Below, piece after piece: positions 51,852-63,852 of a stretch of DNA of 64,000 nucleotides. Position 1 is the first letter of the stretch. Each line of letters begins with the position of its first letter. The position numbers and the translations under genes were made by a program. Origin of the DNA: Symbiodinium natans (lineage: Eukaryota > Sar > Dinophyceae > Suessiales > Symbiodiniaceae); NCBI GenBank assembly GCA_905221605.1, contig CAJNDS010002648.1:242501-306500 (forward strand), given 5' to 3'. The notes beneath the pieces were generated by a model that did no database searches, had not been told where the DNA came from, and saw only the letters and a list, made by a program, of their open reading frames with translations.

Positions 51852-54800
51852 AGCTCTCCTTGCATGAGAACACTGTTTAGGGTTTAGGGTTTAGAATTAG
51901 GGTTTAGGGTTTAGGGTTTAGGGTTTAGGGTTTAGGGTTTAGGGAGTCTTCCTTGGATGAGAGCATCGAGGGTCCGCGGGAAGGGCGAGGGTGCACGTAC
52001 TTGGGCTTCGGGTTTAGTTAGAGGTATCCCTTGAGGTGGCACAGGTTTTTTTGGGAATGCTGGGATGAACATGCTAAACTGAACCTGAAGCCTCTAAACC
52101 CTAAACCCTAAACCCTAGACCCTAAACCCTAAACCCTAAACCCTAAACCCTAAACCCTAAACCCTTCTGAGCACCGAGTTCCGCCCTTACCCCACGAGGG
52201 CCAGCCCGAAGCGGCAGCAACTCGGGCTTCGTTTAGCGTTTAGCGTTTAGGGTTTAGGGTTTAGGGTTTAGGGTTTAGGGTTTAGGGTTTAGGGTTTAGG
52301 GTTCAGGGATCCAGAGTGGTTGGTTTCGAGCACTTTGGAACAAAAACCCGCGGCGTAGTAGGGCGACTTGCCATGGCCCAGCCCTGCGAGCCTGTTTTGC
52401 AAAATTTTTGAAGCCCGCCACAGAGCAAAGCGTGGTGGCTGGCAGTCGTTTCACCGATGTGGTGACCCCGGTGTGTAGTACCTCATTGGGTTTAGGGTTT
52501 AGGGGGGTTTTAGGGTTTAGGGTTTTTGGTTTGTACAGTTTGGGGTTTCGGGCGGCGGCTTCCGAAGAAGACTTATAGTTTCGAGCGAAAAAAAGCCCCC
52601 CCGCTGATGGCATATCTCCGGGTGTTCCCGTGGATTTCGCATCGAGGTCGGCTCAACTTCTGCTGTTCTCCTCGTTGACAGCCTCAGGCCTTAGGCCCTA
52701 ACCCAAAACCAAACTCTAAACCCCAAACCCCAAACCCCAAACCCTAGACCCTAAACCCTAAACCCTAAACCCCAAACAGAACGGGCACAGATGAGAGATC
52801 TCCTGCGCCCAATCTGGAAGCAGCAGCGTGGCCAAAAAGTCCTCTTTCGCCTGCAGGGTCTTTCGGTTTGGGGTGTAGGATATAGCTCAGCGTGTGGGGG
52901 TTATTGTTGAGTTACAAAGGGATTTGGGATCCCCCAAGCACCTAAACCCTGAGCCCTAATATTCAATCTGCCATGATTTTGCCAAGTCTTTGTTTTACTG
53001 GTCCAGGGGGGTCTAGGGGTGGTCACATTGTTTCCTGAATAGGTTCCTTTTCTTCTTCAAAGGGTTCTGAGGCATGGGCCCGTAGGTTTTAGGGTTTAGG
53101 GTTTAGGGTTTAGGGTCAAACACCGAAGGCCCCTCAACCCTCAACGTTAACGACGCGCCTCCGCCCGACCTCGGCTTAGAAGCTTAGCAGGCCCCACCCC
53201 TAGCCGAAACCCTGTAACCCTAAACCCTAGACCCTAAACCCTAAACCCTAAACCCTAAACCCTAAACCCTAAACCCTAGACCCCAAACCCTAGACCCCAA
53301 ACCCCAAACCCCAAACCCATAAGCTTGCTGCACAAGAGCTGACGCCGCGGAGCGCTCATGAACCTCGGCCATGGCGGCTGTGGCACAGGCTCCCAAATTG
53401 GTGGTTTCCGAGGGTTTAGGGTTTAGGGTTTAGGGTTTAGGGTTCAGGGTTTAGCGCTTAGGGAATCCTACTATTTGGGGGCCACTGGGTCTGTGTTAGG
53501 GGTCCCCTGTTTTCGTAAGCCCCCCGGATGAGTTTAGCTCCCAAATGGGTGTAGGCGCGCTTGCAACTTGCGCTTCTAGGGTTCAGGATTCAGGATTTAG
53601 GGTTCAGGGTTTAGGGCTTTCGGGTCGAGAGGTTCTGTTTTTTTTTTTTTTTTTTTTGTTGATTTTGTTTATTTTATGTTTTATGTTCATTTTTATTAAT
53701 TGTTTATTGTTATTTTTTTTTATTTTTTTTGTGGGGGGTGGGTGAAGCCCAGGGCTTGGCAGCACCCCAAAACCCGCTAAATCCTCTAAACCCCTTCACC
53801 CCTTGACAGCTGCATGGGTAGCAGCTGCTGCTGCTGCTGCTGCCCTAAACCCTAGACCCTAAACCCTAAACCCCAAACCCCCTAAAACCGTTCAAAGGTC
53901 CGAACATCGCAACGCAGGAGTGCTCCCTCAACCCCTGAACCCGAAGCCCTTTGGCCCAAGCGTTGGTGTACTGAGATCCCGGCATTCTCAGCCCTAATCC
54001 CTGAACACTAAAGCCTAAACCATCCCTAAACCCTAAACCCTAAACCCTAAACCCTAAACTCTAAATCCTAAGCCCCAAGCCCTAAACCCTAAACTTCTTT
54101 TGTGCCTTCGGAGGCAGAACCAGAACAGGTCTTGGAAGTGGCAGAGGCAAGGGCCTGGAGGGATGGGCTTCAGGTCCTTCGGATCAGCATCTTACCCTAA
54201 ACCCTAAACCCTAAACCCTAAACCCTAAGCCCTAAACCCTAAACCCCAAACCCTACGCCCTAAGCCCTAAACCCTAAACCCTAAACCCTAAACCCCAAAC
54301 CCCAAACCTCAGCAAGCTGAACCCCAAACTTCGAACTTTCTCGGAAGGCCATCCTTTGCCCTTGAAGTCAAAATCCTAAACCCTCAGCACCAAATTTGCA
54401 GTCAGTGGGTTCAGGGCCTTAGGGCCCACTAGCTTAGGGTCTTAGGGTTTCAAGGGGTTAGGGCTTTCGCCTGCGCTGTTGTTTTTCATGCAAGCTTAGG
54501 TCTTCAGGGTAAGAAAGTGGGTATAGGGTTTAGGGTTTAGGGTTTAGGGTTTGGGGTTTAGGGTTTAGCTGATGGGCCGACTCTGCGAGCCCTAATCCCG
54601 AGTCCCTGAACAGTCTCCCCACCTGCTTCTCTGGTGGCCAGGCCCCTGGGAGCTCGCACGCCCCAACAAAAGGCCGGAGGATGTTAAATGGGGGTGAGAC
54701 TCTTCTATCAGTAGTCCAGCTCGAAGGGTTTGGGGTTCAGGGTTTGGGGGTTGGCCTTTGAGGGCTTCTTTGGGGCTTCAAACGCTGGCGCAGGGCTTCT

Positions 54801-57049
54801 CGCTGCTTCAATAGAGTTTAGAGTTTGCAAGCGGCACTGCGACAGAAACTTCTTTCCCAGTCTGTGCGTTCTCGGCACAAATGAGCCTGTGTACGGTGAA
54901 CTCTGCAACCAACCCTAAACACTAAACTCTACCTCAACCACAACTGCTAAACCCCCAAAGGGAAGGAATATCGCAGCTTAGCTGGAGCGAGCGCCTTGTG
55001 GCGTTTCACGCCCGAACGAGCGAGCACCCAGCTGGCCCGAAACCCAAAGCCCTCAACACTAAACCTCAACCGTAGGCTCACCCTAACCCCGAGAGCCTAA
55101 ACCCTAAACCCTGAACCTTGAACCCTGAACCCCAAACCCTAGACCCTAAACCCTAAACCCCAAACCCTAAACCCTAAACCCCAAACCCTAAACCCTAAAC
55201 CCTAAACCCTAAACCCTAAACCCTAAACCCTAAACCCTAAACTGTGCTCCTCGGAGTCGCCCTGAAGACTTGGGCCTCCAAAGCCCAAGCCCCAAGCAAA
55301 CCCGAGGGCATTAGGGTGCTTAGGGCTTTTAGGGTTTAGGGTTTAGGGTTTAGGGTTTAGGGTTTAGGGTTTAGGGTTTAGGGTTTAGGGTTAGGGTTAG
55401 GGAGGGCTTTTAGGGTTTAGGGCTTTTCGGGTTTAGGGCTTTTAGGGTTTAGGGCTTTAGGGTTTAGGGACTTAGGGTACAGGGTTTGGGGCTTAAGTTG
55501 TTTGGGGTGCCTCGGTTTTTTTTTTGGGATCTTAAGGTGTTTAGAGGGTGTTGGGTTTTTTGAGTGTTACGGCTGGTTAGGGTTTTTCGGGTGTCTAGGT
55601 TTTAGGGAGTTGAAGATTTATCTTTTCTTGTATTGTTGGACTGAAATAAGGCTTTTGGGGTTTAGGGTGTAGGGTTTAGGGAACCACAAGCCCTAAGCTA
55701 AACGCCCGCACCTGCGAGTTTCCGCAAGGAACCCTGGCACATGAGATCCTCTATGGCAACAGCAAGGATGTGAAACTCCGGGCACAGGAGACTAAGGGAT
55801 ATAGGGAGGGACCCCTAGAAGGGACCCTTAATCCTATTCCCCTATATGACGCCTAATTGACCCTCATATATACCTATATACCTAAGTCGCCCCAATGTAG
55901 CCCCCAAGGGGGTTCGAGGGGTTAGGGTGTTGGGGCTTTGTGGCGTCCGTGGGGGTTGATGGCTTGCTGGGGACTCTCAGGGCTCAGGGTTGAGGAGGCT
56001 TCGGGTTCAGGAGTTTAGGGTTTAGGGCTTAGGGTTTAGGGTTTAGGGTTCAGGAGTTTCGGGTTTAGGGCCCTTAAACCCGAAACCCTGAAGCATAAAC
56101 CTTGGACTCCACTTCCCCGCCCCTTTGTGGCTGAAGGCCTGAGGTTTGATGGGGTTTGCAGCTTCGGGTTACGGTTTAGGGTTTAGGATTTAGGGTTTAG
56201 GGTTTGAGGTTCAGGGTTTGAGGGTTTAGTCTTTAGGGCCGCAGGATTTCTTTGGGCCAAGGAGAATGCTTCAGTGCTTCCGGGCTGATGTCGGGGCTTA
56301 GGGGATTTAGGGTTCTGGCGGCTCTGGAGCCTTAGGGTTTAGGGTTTAGGGTTTAGGGTTCTAGGGTTTAGGGTTCTAGGGGTTTGGGGGCAGCTTTCTT
56401 CGCAGGACTGGGCGTACCTATGCAGCCAGGACCTGACTGCTGCACTGCTCGAGATCTTGGATTTGACGCTTGGCCAAAGAGGGTTGAGGGCTTCAGGGTT
56501 TTGGGGCTTTGGGGTTTTGGAGTTTTAGGGCTGTAGGGTTCTGGGATTGCAGGTTCACAACTGTAGCGAGTACTTTCATCTAGAAGCGTAGCCATTTGTG
56601 CTAGGCGTGGTACTGAGGCGGTGCTGCAATTTCCTTGTCTGTTTCTGCGGCTCAGACTCCAATCAAAGGCCTCGAGCCAAGTTTCCGACCTGAGGTCCCA
56701 TGAGGGTCTTCCACTTCGAGGGTTTTGGCCTTGAACTACAGCCCCCAAAACCCCCCTCAACCTTAAACCCTCAAACCTAAACCTTGAATCCCCTAAACCC
56801 TCAGCCCTATAAACCTTCAACCTTAAACCCCAAACCCCAAACCCCAAGCCCCAAACCCCAAACCCCAAACCCTAACCCCGAACCCCGAACCCCAAACCCC
56901 AAACCCCAAACCCCAAACCCCAAACCCTAAACCCTAAACCCTAAACCCTAAACCCCAAACCCCAAACCCTAAACCCTAAACCCCAAACCCTAAACCCTAA
57001 ACCCCAAGCCCCAAACCCTAAACCCTAAACCCGAGAAGCCATGCTCGAG
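51852..57049 (+). other. exon-like islands between telomere-like tracts, unassigned
   Basis: CCCTAAA tracts at 52085-52165, 52700-52780, 53220-53320, 54010-54090, 54195-54310, 55090-55240, 56820-57030; TTTAGGG tracts at 51877-51945, 52228-52310, 53410-53455, 54525-54565, 55325-55400. Islands with a CCCTAAA tract before and TTTAGGG after (52166-52228, 53323-53412, 55242-55320) are probable + strand exons, but frames are ambiguous. A poly-T run lies at 53638-53657. Confidence 0.5.
53371..53388 (+). CDS. possible first exon of gene 3
   Basis: ATG then MAAVAQ and a GC donor in phase 0, within an island flanked by CCCTAAA and TTTAGGG. Very short, so weak. Confidence 0.25.
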
Positions 57050-57101
57050 GATCTTCCGGCTGGCGGGTCTACCCCAAGCTGTGGTGGCCGACCATCTGGA
57101 G
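57050..57101 (+). CDS. gene 3 candidate exon a
   Basis: IFRLAGLPQAVVADHLE in phase from AG|G to a GC donor; CCCTAAA before, TTTAGGG after. Product unknown. Confidence 0.45.
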
Positions 57102-57425
57102 GCCGGGGAGGGTGTAGGGGGGTTTAGGGTTTAGGGTTTAGGGTTTAGGGTGCGGGGTATATAGGGTTTAGGGTTTAGGGTTTGGGGTTAGGGTTTAGGG
57201 TTTAGGGTTTTAGGGTCTATTTAGGGTTTGGGGTTAGGGTTTAGCGTGTAGGGTTTAGGGTTTTTTCAGGCTTGGGGCTTGGGAACGTTGAGGGCGTAGG
57301 GCTTGGGCCTGAATCCTAAAGCACCGCTACCTCCCAAACCTAGTCAAGCGTCCTGACACACACACACACACAGCCCAAAATTCAGATTATTCAAGTGAAC
57401 ATAGGGCCCTGCATTACGCGTGCAG
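57102..57425 (+). repeat. intron between candidate exons a and b
   Basis: TTTAGGG variants 57120-57300 and a CA repeat at 57356-57372. Confidence 0.5.
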
Positions 57426-57452
57426 GACTTGGATGTTGGTCAAAGTGCTGAG
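57426..57452 (+). CDS. gene 3 candidate exon b
   Basis: DLDVGQSAE between AG|G and GTTTCG, phase 0; joins exon a as ADHLEDLDVGQSAE. Confidence 0.42.
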
Positions 57453-57761
57453 GTTTCGAAGAAGCTGGAGTTTAGGGCTTAGGGTTGTGGCCTAAACCCC
57501 TAAAACCCCTACACCCCTAAACCCCTAAGTCCTTAGACCCTTGAAACCATACACCCCTGAATCCCTGACACCCTACACGCCTAAACCCTACATCCCTAGA
57601 CCCGAAAGCCCTACACCCCTAAATCCCTGAAACCTTGCACCCCTAAACCCCGAAAAAAACCCCCCCCAGCCCTACACCCCGACAGCCCCTCATCCCTAAA
57701 CCCCTAAAACCCTACACCCCTAACTAAAACCCCTCGACCCATGCATCATTCGGACTAGCAG
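57453..57761 (+). repeat. intron between candidate exons b and c
   Basis: CCCTAAACC and CCCTACACC degenerate units from 57490 to 57740. Confidence 0.5.
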
Positions 57762-57789
57762 GAAGATCCTGCCAAGATGGTGTTTGCCG
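57762..57789 (+). CDS. gene 3 candidate exon c
   Basis: EDPAKMVFA plus one base; AG|G acceptor, GC donor, phase 1. Confidence 0.42.
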
Positions 57790-57804
57790 GCTGCAAGCAA
57801 GGGG

Positions 57805-57851
<47 letters not shown>

Positions 57852-58240
57852 ACCCTGCACCCTAAACCCTAAACCCTAAACCCTAAAACCTAAACCCTAA
57901 AACCTAAACCCTAAACCCTAAACCCTAAACCATGAATGCAGCAAGAGGCGAGGGCATGGGCTAGAGGGTACAGGGGTATGAGGTTTGGGGGTTTGTGGGC
58001 CCCTATACCCTCAACCCTAGAACATTAGGGTTTAGGGCTAGGGTTTAGGGGTTTAGGGTTTAAGGGTTTAAGGGTTTAAGGGTTTAAGGGTTTAAGGGTT
58101 TAAGGGTTTAAGGGTTTAAGGGTTTAAGGGTTTCAGGGTTTAGGGGTTTAGGGGTTTAGGGGTTTAGGGGTTTAGGGGTTTAGGGGTTTAGGGGTTTAGG
58201 GGTTCTGAGACGGCAGTGGTGGGTCAGGTGGGGTGTACAG
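57790..58240 (+). repeat. intron with CCCTCAA, TTAAGGG and TTTAGGGG arrays
   Basis: CCCTCAA units 57806-57855, CCCTAAA 57860-57930, then TTAAGGG (58055-58130) and TTTAGGGG (58137-58203), each locally homogeneous. Confidence 0.85.
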
Positions 58241-58264
58241 TCTACAGAGCCATGCAGGATGCAA
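58241..58264 (+). CDS. gene 3 candidate exon d
   Basis: YRAMQDA with phase 1 at both ends; GTAGGG donor. The frame stays open to 58320 (RVRLGAIMYVRPW), so the exon may be longer. Confidence 0.35.
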
Positions 58265-58936
58265 GTAGGGTTCGGCTGGGGGCAATCATGTACGTTCGGC
58301 CTTGGGATTCGGTTGAAGGGTGTATTTGGGGTTTAGGGATTTGTGGCTCCAAGCCCTACGCCCTAAACCCCAAACTCTCCTTGAAGCTTGGAACCTGAAC
58401 CTTATCCCCTCCTAAGGCTGAGAAGCACCCCAAGTGCCCCTTTAGGGTTTAGGGTTTAGGCACAGTCCTATCTGAGGATCCAGCTGCCACAGTGGGTGAA
58501 GTCGAACAACCTCGATCCTTCCATCTACCCCTTGCTCCCCAGCCGCTCGGCCACAGTCCTGGTTGGGGTTTAGGGGTTTGGGTTCAGGGTTTAGGTTTTA
58601 GGGTTAGGGTTCAGGGTTTCGGTTTCAGGGTTTAAGGCTTAGGGTTTAGGGTTTAGGGTGTATGTAGAGCATAGGGTTTAGGGTGGGTTTGGGCTTTGAG
58701 CCCAACCGGGAGGCAGGAGGAACGATACTGAGACTGTGTGGGAGCTCGTCTTGATGCCCTACAGCAAACCCTAGAGCCAAGCCCCCTAACCCTAAACCCT
58801 AAACCCTAAACCCTAAACCCTAAACCCTAAACCCTGAACCCTAAACCCTAAACCCTAAACCCCAAACCCCAAACCCTAAACCCCAAACCCCAAACCCCCA
58901 AACCCCCAAACCCCAAACTTCAACTCGCCAGCCCAG
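58265..58936 (+). repeat. intron between candidate exons d and e
   Basis: TTTAGGG variants 58330-58345, 58440-58460, 58565-58690; island 58465-58560 open but unplaced; CCCTAAA/CCCCAAA 58785-58918. Confidence 0.45.
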
Positions 58937-59034
58937 GCATCTCTCAGAGCAAGCGGTCGGTGTCGAACTTGGAGAAGTTCATCTCCCAGGGCATCGGCGA
59001 GCAGAGCCTTGACCTCTCGAAGATGAAGGGACGC
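58937..59034 (+). CDS. gene 3 candidate exon e
   Basis: ISQSKRSVSNLEKFISQ and onward to GEQSLDLSKMKGR, AG|G acceptor and GT donor. A GC donor at 58991 would shorten it. No family recognised. Confidence 0.42.
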
Positions 59035-61930
59035 GTGCTTAGGGTGCAGGCTGAAGGCTGCATCCTGAAGCCTGAGGCCTAAACCCTAAACCCTAAACCC
59101 TAAACCCTAAACCCTAAACCCTAAACCCTAAACCCTAAACCCTAAACCCTAAACCCTAAACCCTAAACCCTAAACCCTAAACCCTAAACTCAGCATTCAA
59201 CTCTAAGCCCGAGACGCAGCGCTTTGGACCCTCAACCGTGCAAACCCAACACTTTCAAGCCCGAAACAGGAACTTTTGATGCAAGACCTGAGGTTTGGGA
59301 CTGTCCCCCACAAAGCCTCCGAACCCTAAACCCTAGACCCTAAACCCTAAACCCTAAACCCTAAACCCTAAACCCTAAACCCTAAACCCTAAACCCTAAA
59401 CCCTAGACCCTAGACCCTAGACCCTAAACCGAAAGGCCCTAAATCCGAAACCCTCAGCCCAAGAGTTTTTCTACGACTAAAGATCCTGGCTCCCCGAACC
59501 CCTGAACCCTAAACCCTAAACCCTAAACCCTAAACCCTAAACCCTAAACCCTAAACCCTAAACCCTAAACCCTCAGCCCCTGAACCCTGAACCCTAAACC
59601 TTCTACGCTAAGCTTAGACCCTAAACTTAAACCCTGAACCCTGAACCCTAAACCCTAAACCCTAAACCCTAAACCCTAAACCCTAAACCCTAAACCCTAA
59701 ACCTCAAACCCGAACCCCACACCCCGAACTTTACAGCGCGCCTCAGGAATGGAGCTGCACTTCTCGAGAGCCAGCTTGTGGTACTTTGGGTGCAAATGCG
59801 GAGTCTCGGGATCCTTGGGTAAGGCGGAGGGTTTAGGGTTTAGGGTTTAGGGTTCAGGGTTCAGGGTTTAGGGTTTAGGGTTTGGGGCTTAGGGTTTAGG
59901 GCTAATTCAGGTGTGGATGTACCACGCATGCCAGGAAGTTCACAGTTGTAGGCTCTCCAAACCGACTCTGCCCCGAAAGCCCTTGAATCCTAAACCCTAA
60001 ACCCTTCAGAATTTGTACTTCTTGAAGTTCCGTGGAAGAGAGGAGTCTAGGGGTTTGGGGTTTAGGGTTTGCGGGTTTAGGGTGTAGGGTTTAGCGTTTA
60101 GGGCGTGGGGTTCAGGGTTTAGGTCTCATGTCTCAACAGGAGAAGGCTACAGTTGAGAACGGCACACATTCTTCCGTCTTGGCCTGGTATACAGCAGTTC
60201 GCTTCTACCAAGCCACTGGTCGGAGTTCATTGGGGAGCTTCTGCCTCGAATTCGGTCTGGGGATGAGAGGGCGGAAGGTTTACACGCGTCCCAAGCCCTC
60301 AAACCCAAAGCCCTGAACCCTAAACCCTGACCCTAAACCCAAAAACCCAAACCGAAAAACCCAAAAACCCAAAAACCCAAAAACCCAAAAACCCAAAAAC
60401 CCAAAAACCCAAAAACCCAAAAACCCAAAAACCCAAAAACCCAAAAACCCAAAAACCCAAAAACCCAAAAACCCAAAAACCCAAAAACCCAAAAACCCAA
60501 AACCCTCAACCCTAAACCCTAACGCCTGAGACTGATTCAAGGCGTCCCTGACCCGGTGGCTTTTGATCCTGCCCAATGCGCGACTGAGCTGTGATCAGAG
60601 GTGAATCTAAGAACTACTCAACATACCCCTTGGGCTCAGGGGTATGGTAAAATCTTCCCTTAAACTCCCCCATATTCTCCCTTTTATGGGCTAAGGGGTA
60701 TGGGTTTGGGGTATGGTGAATCATTCTTAGAGTGAAAGGCCAGGAGGAATGCTGAGGTTGAGGGCTTGGGGTTTGGGGGTTTAGGGCCCCACAGCGCACC
60801 CTTCTGGAGGGTTTAGGGTTTAGGGTTTAGGGTTTAGGGTTTCGGGTTCAGGGTTTCGGGTTCAGGGTTTCGGGTTTAGGGTTTAGGGTTTAGGGTGAAG
60901 GGAAGCCCTGAAACCCTGAAGCCGACAAGCGCTCAGTCCAAGCCCGGGGCCCGAAGGCTAGAACCAGCGGTGCTGGGGTGGGAGGTTTCGCGCCACACGC
61001 GCATTGCCTGAAGAATCTTGCAGCTACGTAGGCCTACCTCTACTTCGCTGGCCAACTCCTAAACCCGAAACCCCTAAGCCCTGAACCCTAATTGCTAAGC
61101 CCTACACCCTAAACTCACTTTGTTGTTTCGCAGCTCCGCTGCTTTGATCCTAGGTAGGATAAGGGGGACCCTTAAAAGGGAACCCTTCTTAACCCTCTTC
61201 TGCCAAGGCTTGGATCAGCGGGTAGTGGGTTCAGGGGTTTAGGGTTTAGGGTTTAGGGGTTTTGAGCTCTGGTTCTCAGGAAGGATTCGTTTTGGGGATT
61301 TAGGGTTTCAGGGTTCAGGACGTACAGGGTGGACAGCTCGGACCCCTGAACCAACACCTCGTTGTCCTTTCTGAGGCAGATCCGGTCTGTGCGGCATGTG
61401 GCGACGGTGGCAGCGCTTGCAGTTGCTGAGGTCGGGATGGCAGCACGAGGGCCGAGTGATACACGTTGGCTTGCTGAAGCTCTAAACCCTAAACCCCAAA
61501 CTCAACCCTAAACCCTAAACCCTAAACCCTAAACCCTAAACCCTAAACCCTAAACCCTAAACCCTAAACCCTCAACCCTAAACCCTAAACCCTAAACCCT
61601 AAACCCTAAACCCTAAACCCTAAACCCTAAACCCTAAACCCTGAAACTCAATCCTAAGCCCTAAGCTTAAACCCAAACCCTAATCCGCCAGAGGCCCGAA
61701 ACGGAGGCCCGAAGCCTCAACCCCTAAACCCTAAACCCTAAACCCTAAACCCTAAACCCTAAATCCATAACCCATAAACCCCAGGCGCTGGGCTACCAGG
61801 TCGAAGCGCTCCGCTGCTGGGCGCGCGGTTCAATGTTTCAGGGTTTTGGGGTTTGGGGCTGAGGGTTTAGGGTTTAGGGTTTAGGGTTTAGGGTTTAGGG
61901 GTTTAGGGCTGAGGGTTCTGGGTCTGGAGT
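59035..61930 (+). other. more exon-like islands and repeats
   Basis: CCCTAAA arrays at 59080-59190, 59325-59425, 59505-59570, 59640-59705, 61495-61660, 61720-61765; TTTAGGG tracts 59828-59900, 60808-60895, 61865-61910. Islands 59210-59320, 59735-59830, 59910-59990, 60128-60280, 60545-60590, 60910-61030, 61375-61490, 61785-61830 have open + frames but could not be joined. A hairpin of GGGGTATGG / CCATACCCC type lies at 60625-60720. Confidence 0.45.
60341..60500 (+). repeat. (CCCAAAAA)n variant array
   Basis: About 19 perfect 8-mer units. The minus-strand reading (Phe-Gly-Phe-Leu-Gly-Phe-Trp-Val) is an artefact. Confidence 0.93.
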
Positions 61931-62444
61931 GGTTGGAGTTCTTGGGCTTGTATAGATCATATACGTAATAAAAACAATCGAAGGAATGTATAGCTGTGGA
62001 CACAGAGGCAGAGAGAGAGGGAGAGAACAGACAGAGGGCGACAGAGAGTCTCTGGTTGTTGTTACACTATTAGGCGGGGGATTGCTCTCTCTAACGTCAG
62101 ACAGCAGTTCCCCTATGTTCTTTCTGTGTCACGCCGACCTCAAGATGTGATGCACGGGCGCGCCAAGCGCGCCTAGCGCGCTGTGGTCAGGTCCAACTTC
62201 TCTTGCCTCCAAGCCCAGCAGAAGAGTAAGGAGAGCAAGAAGAGTAAGAAGAATAAGAACAGTAAGTAGAGCAAGAAGAGCAAGAAGAGCAAGAAGAGGT
62301 AAGAAGAGTAAAAAGAGTAAGAAGAGTTCTGAAGAGTAAGAAGAGCAAGAAGAGTAAGGAGAGTAAGAAGATGCAGCGGAAGAAGAGAGTACGGGGCTTG
62401 GGGCTGCGGCCAGGGGGAATTTAGTGGCACTATCAGCATGGTAG

Positions 62445-62480
<36 letters not shown>

Positions 62481-62500
62481 CCATCATCATGATTATAAGG
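61930..62500. repeat. non-telomeric low-complexity block
   Basis: GAGAGAG-rich 61990-62060, AAGAGTAAGAAGAGCAAG repeats 62220-62380, and a GAT/GAC microsatellite 62445-62480. First kilobase in the window almost free of TTTAGGG units apart from the 9-10.7 kb block and the retrotransposon. Confidence 0.8.
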
Positions 62501-62940
62501 CCTACGGGGGGTCTTGAGTTCGGTGGGTAGCTTCCTCAAAGCTCCTAGAGAAGACATGGCAAAGCCAGAATCCTCAAGCTCCCCCTGCAGCCGACGCACA
62601 TGACCCAAAGCCACCCAAATCGATTTCGAGACCGATGATGATTTCCCCTAAGCCCTGGTTGTGAGCTTCTTTGAGGATTTGTGCAGTCAACCCTAGCACC
62701 GTTGGGTCCCTGATAAGCCCTATGGACCCCGAAACCCCGGTCATGCTGCACATGACAGAACGCCCACGTTCCCGAAGGGGTTTCTCCCAAACGCGGCCTT
62801 TCCCTCTTCCACCTTCCAGACTTCAGAAGCGTCCGATCCCCAAAGCGCCTGTAGCAAGGACGCAGCCACGACACCCTCGAGCGCCAGCTAAGCAGCCTGG
62901 CCACTGCACGGCCATCAGGTAGATCGCGGCAGGCGCGGCA
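62500..62940 (-). pseudogene. coding-like remnant on minus strand, frame-broken
   Basis: Three frames succeed each other on the minus strand: SEVWKVEEGKAAFGRNPFG, then IGLIRDPTVLGLTAQILKEA with GLGEIIIGLEIDLGGFG, then VALGHVRRLQGELEDSGF. The composition is protein-like and no telomere-like unit interrupts it. I do not recognise the family; either a pseudogene or a gene with sequence errors. Confidence 0.4.
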
Positions 62941-63512
62941 GGTCGGTTTGAGATATGGGAGGGTTCACAAGTTAGGTCCTCGCCAGAATCACCGTCTTCT
63001 TAGCCACCGCTGTATGTACCCTACATCTGCCTGGAATTGCCCATGATCCTCAGAATTCTGTGCCCTTTTGGATGCCCTCAACTCCAGCGAATGTTGAATC
63101 CCTGAAACCCTCTTCAACCCCGTTAGACCCCCACTTACATACCGCCTGGGTTGACCCTAAAACCTCTACCCTAAATCCTAAGCCCAAGCCCGAAGAACCC
63201 TAAGATTGCAGAGGGCTGCTGGGGCTTAGAGTTCGGGGTGAGGGTTTACGGTAAGCCCAAAACCCTAAAACCTTCAACCCCTCGCATCCCCCAAAGAGGT
63301 AGGTCTTCGATCCTAGTGCGTATCCCTGTACGAGCGAGGGATTGGGACCCCGCAAACCCCAAACCCCAAACCCTAAGTTAAGTTCTAAGCCCTAAGCCCT
63401 AAACCCCAAACGCTAAACCCCAAACCCAAACCCGAAACCCTAAACCCCAAACCCTAAACCCTAAACCCCAAACCCTAAACCCTAAACCCCAAACCCTAAA
63501 CCCTAAACCCTT
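62941..63512. other. mixed repeats
   Basis: Unique DNA to about 63150, then degenerate CCCTAAA and CCCCAAA units (63360-63510). Nothing else seen. Confidence 0.5.
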
Positions 63513-63600
63513 TTCTTGGGCAGGAGCAGCAGCTGAAGCGGGATGCAGCGTGGCCGCAGTTTGGAGAGGCTCAGGGCGAGATTTAGTGTTCTGGGTTGAG
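63513..63600 (+). CDS. possible + strand exon
   Basis: Island after a CCCTAAA tract with T-rich acceptor CTTGGGCAG|G and reading EQQLKRDAAWPQFGEAQGE to TAG. Frame choice uncertain. Confidence 0.3.
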
Positions 63601-63735
63601 CCCTACAGGGCTTAATTCTGGCATTTAGGTTTAGGTCTTAACGAGGATTTAGGTTTCAGGGCTTGGGGTTTGGGGCTTAAGTTTGGCATGTCGGGTTTAG
63701 GGCTTAGCTTGGATTGAGGGTTTAGGGCAACTCAC

Positions 63736-63852
63736 CGCGCAGCGGCAGGAGCTGTGGAAATGGCATCCCACCGCATCCAAGGGTAGCTGGGGTCGGCCGG
63801 GATCGCAGGCATTTCGTTGACCAACAGCCAGAGAGGCATGTTGGTTCTTTTG
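63736..63852 (-). CDS. possible minus-strand exon
   Basis: Reads NMPLWLLVNEMPAIPADPSY then PWMRWDAISTAPAAAR and ends exactly at a GTGAGT donor (minus strand, 63735-63730). The frame is open upstream to 63977 with an ATG there. Composition is convincing; no family recognised. Confidence 0.4.

Noticed and set aside
56368-56868. 166-codon minus-strand frame
   Set aside because: Rich in repeat-derived Pro/Lys and Leu/Gly; the flanking tracts favour + strand exons, though the middle part is not fully excluded.
57762-57800. Ubiquitin-like reading (AKMVFAGCKQ)
   Set aside because: Similarity is limited to a few residues and the exon probably ends at the GC donor before Gly-Cys.
60280-60576. 98-codon minus frame with Phe-Gly-Phe-Leu repeats
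   Set aside because: Translation of the CCCAAAAA array.
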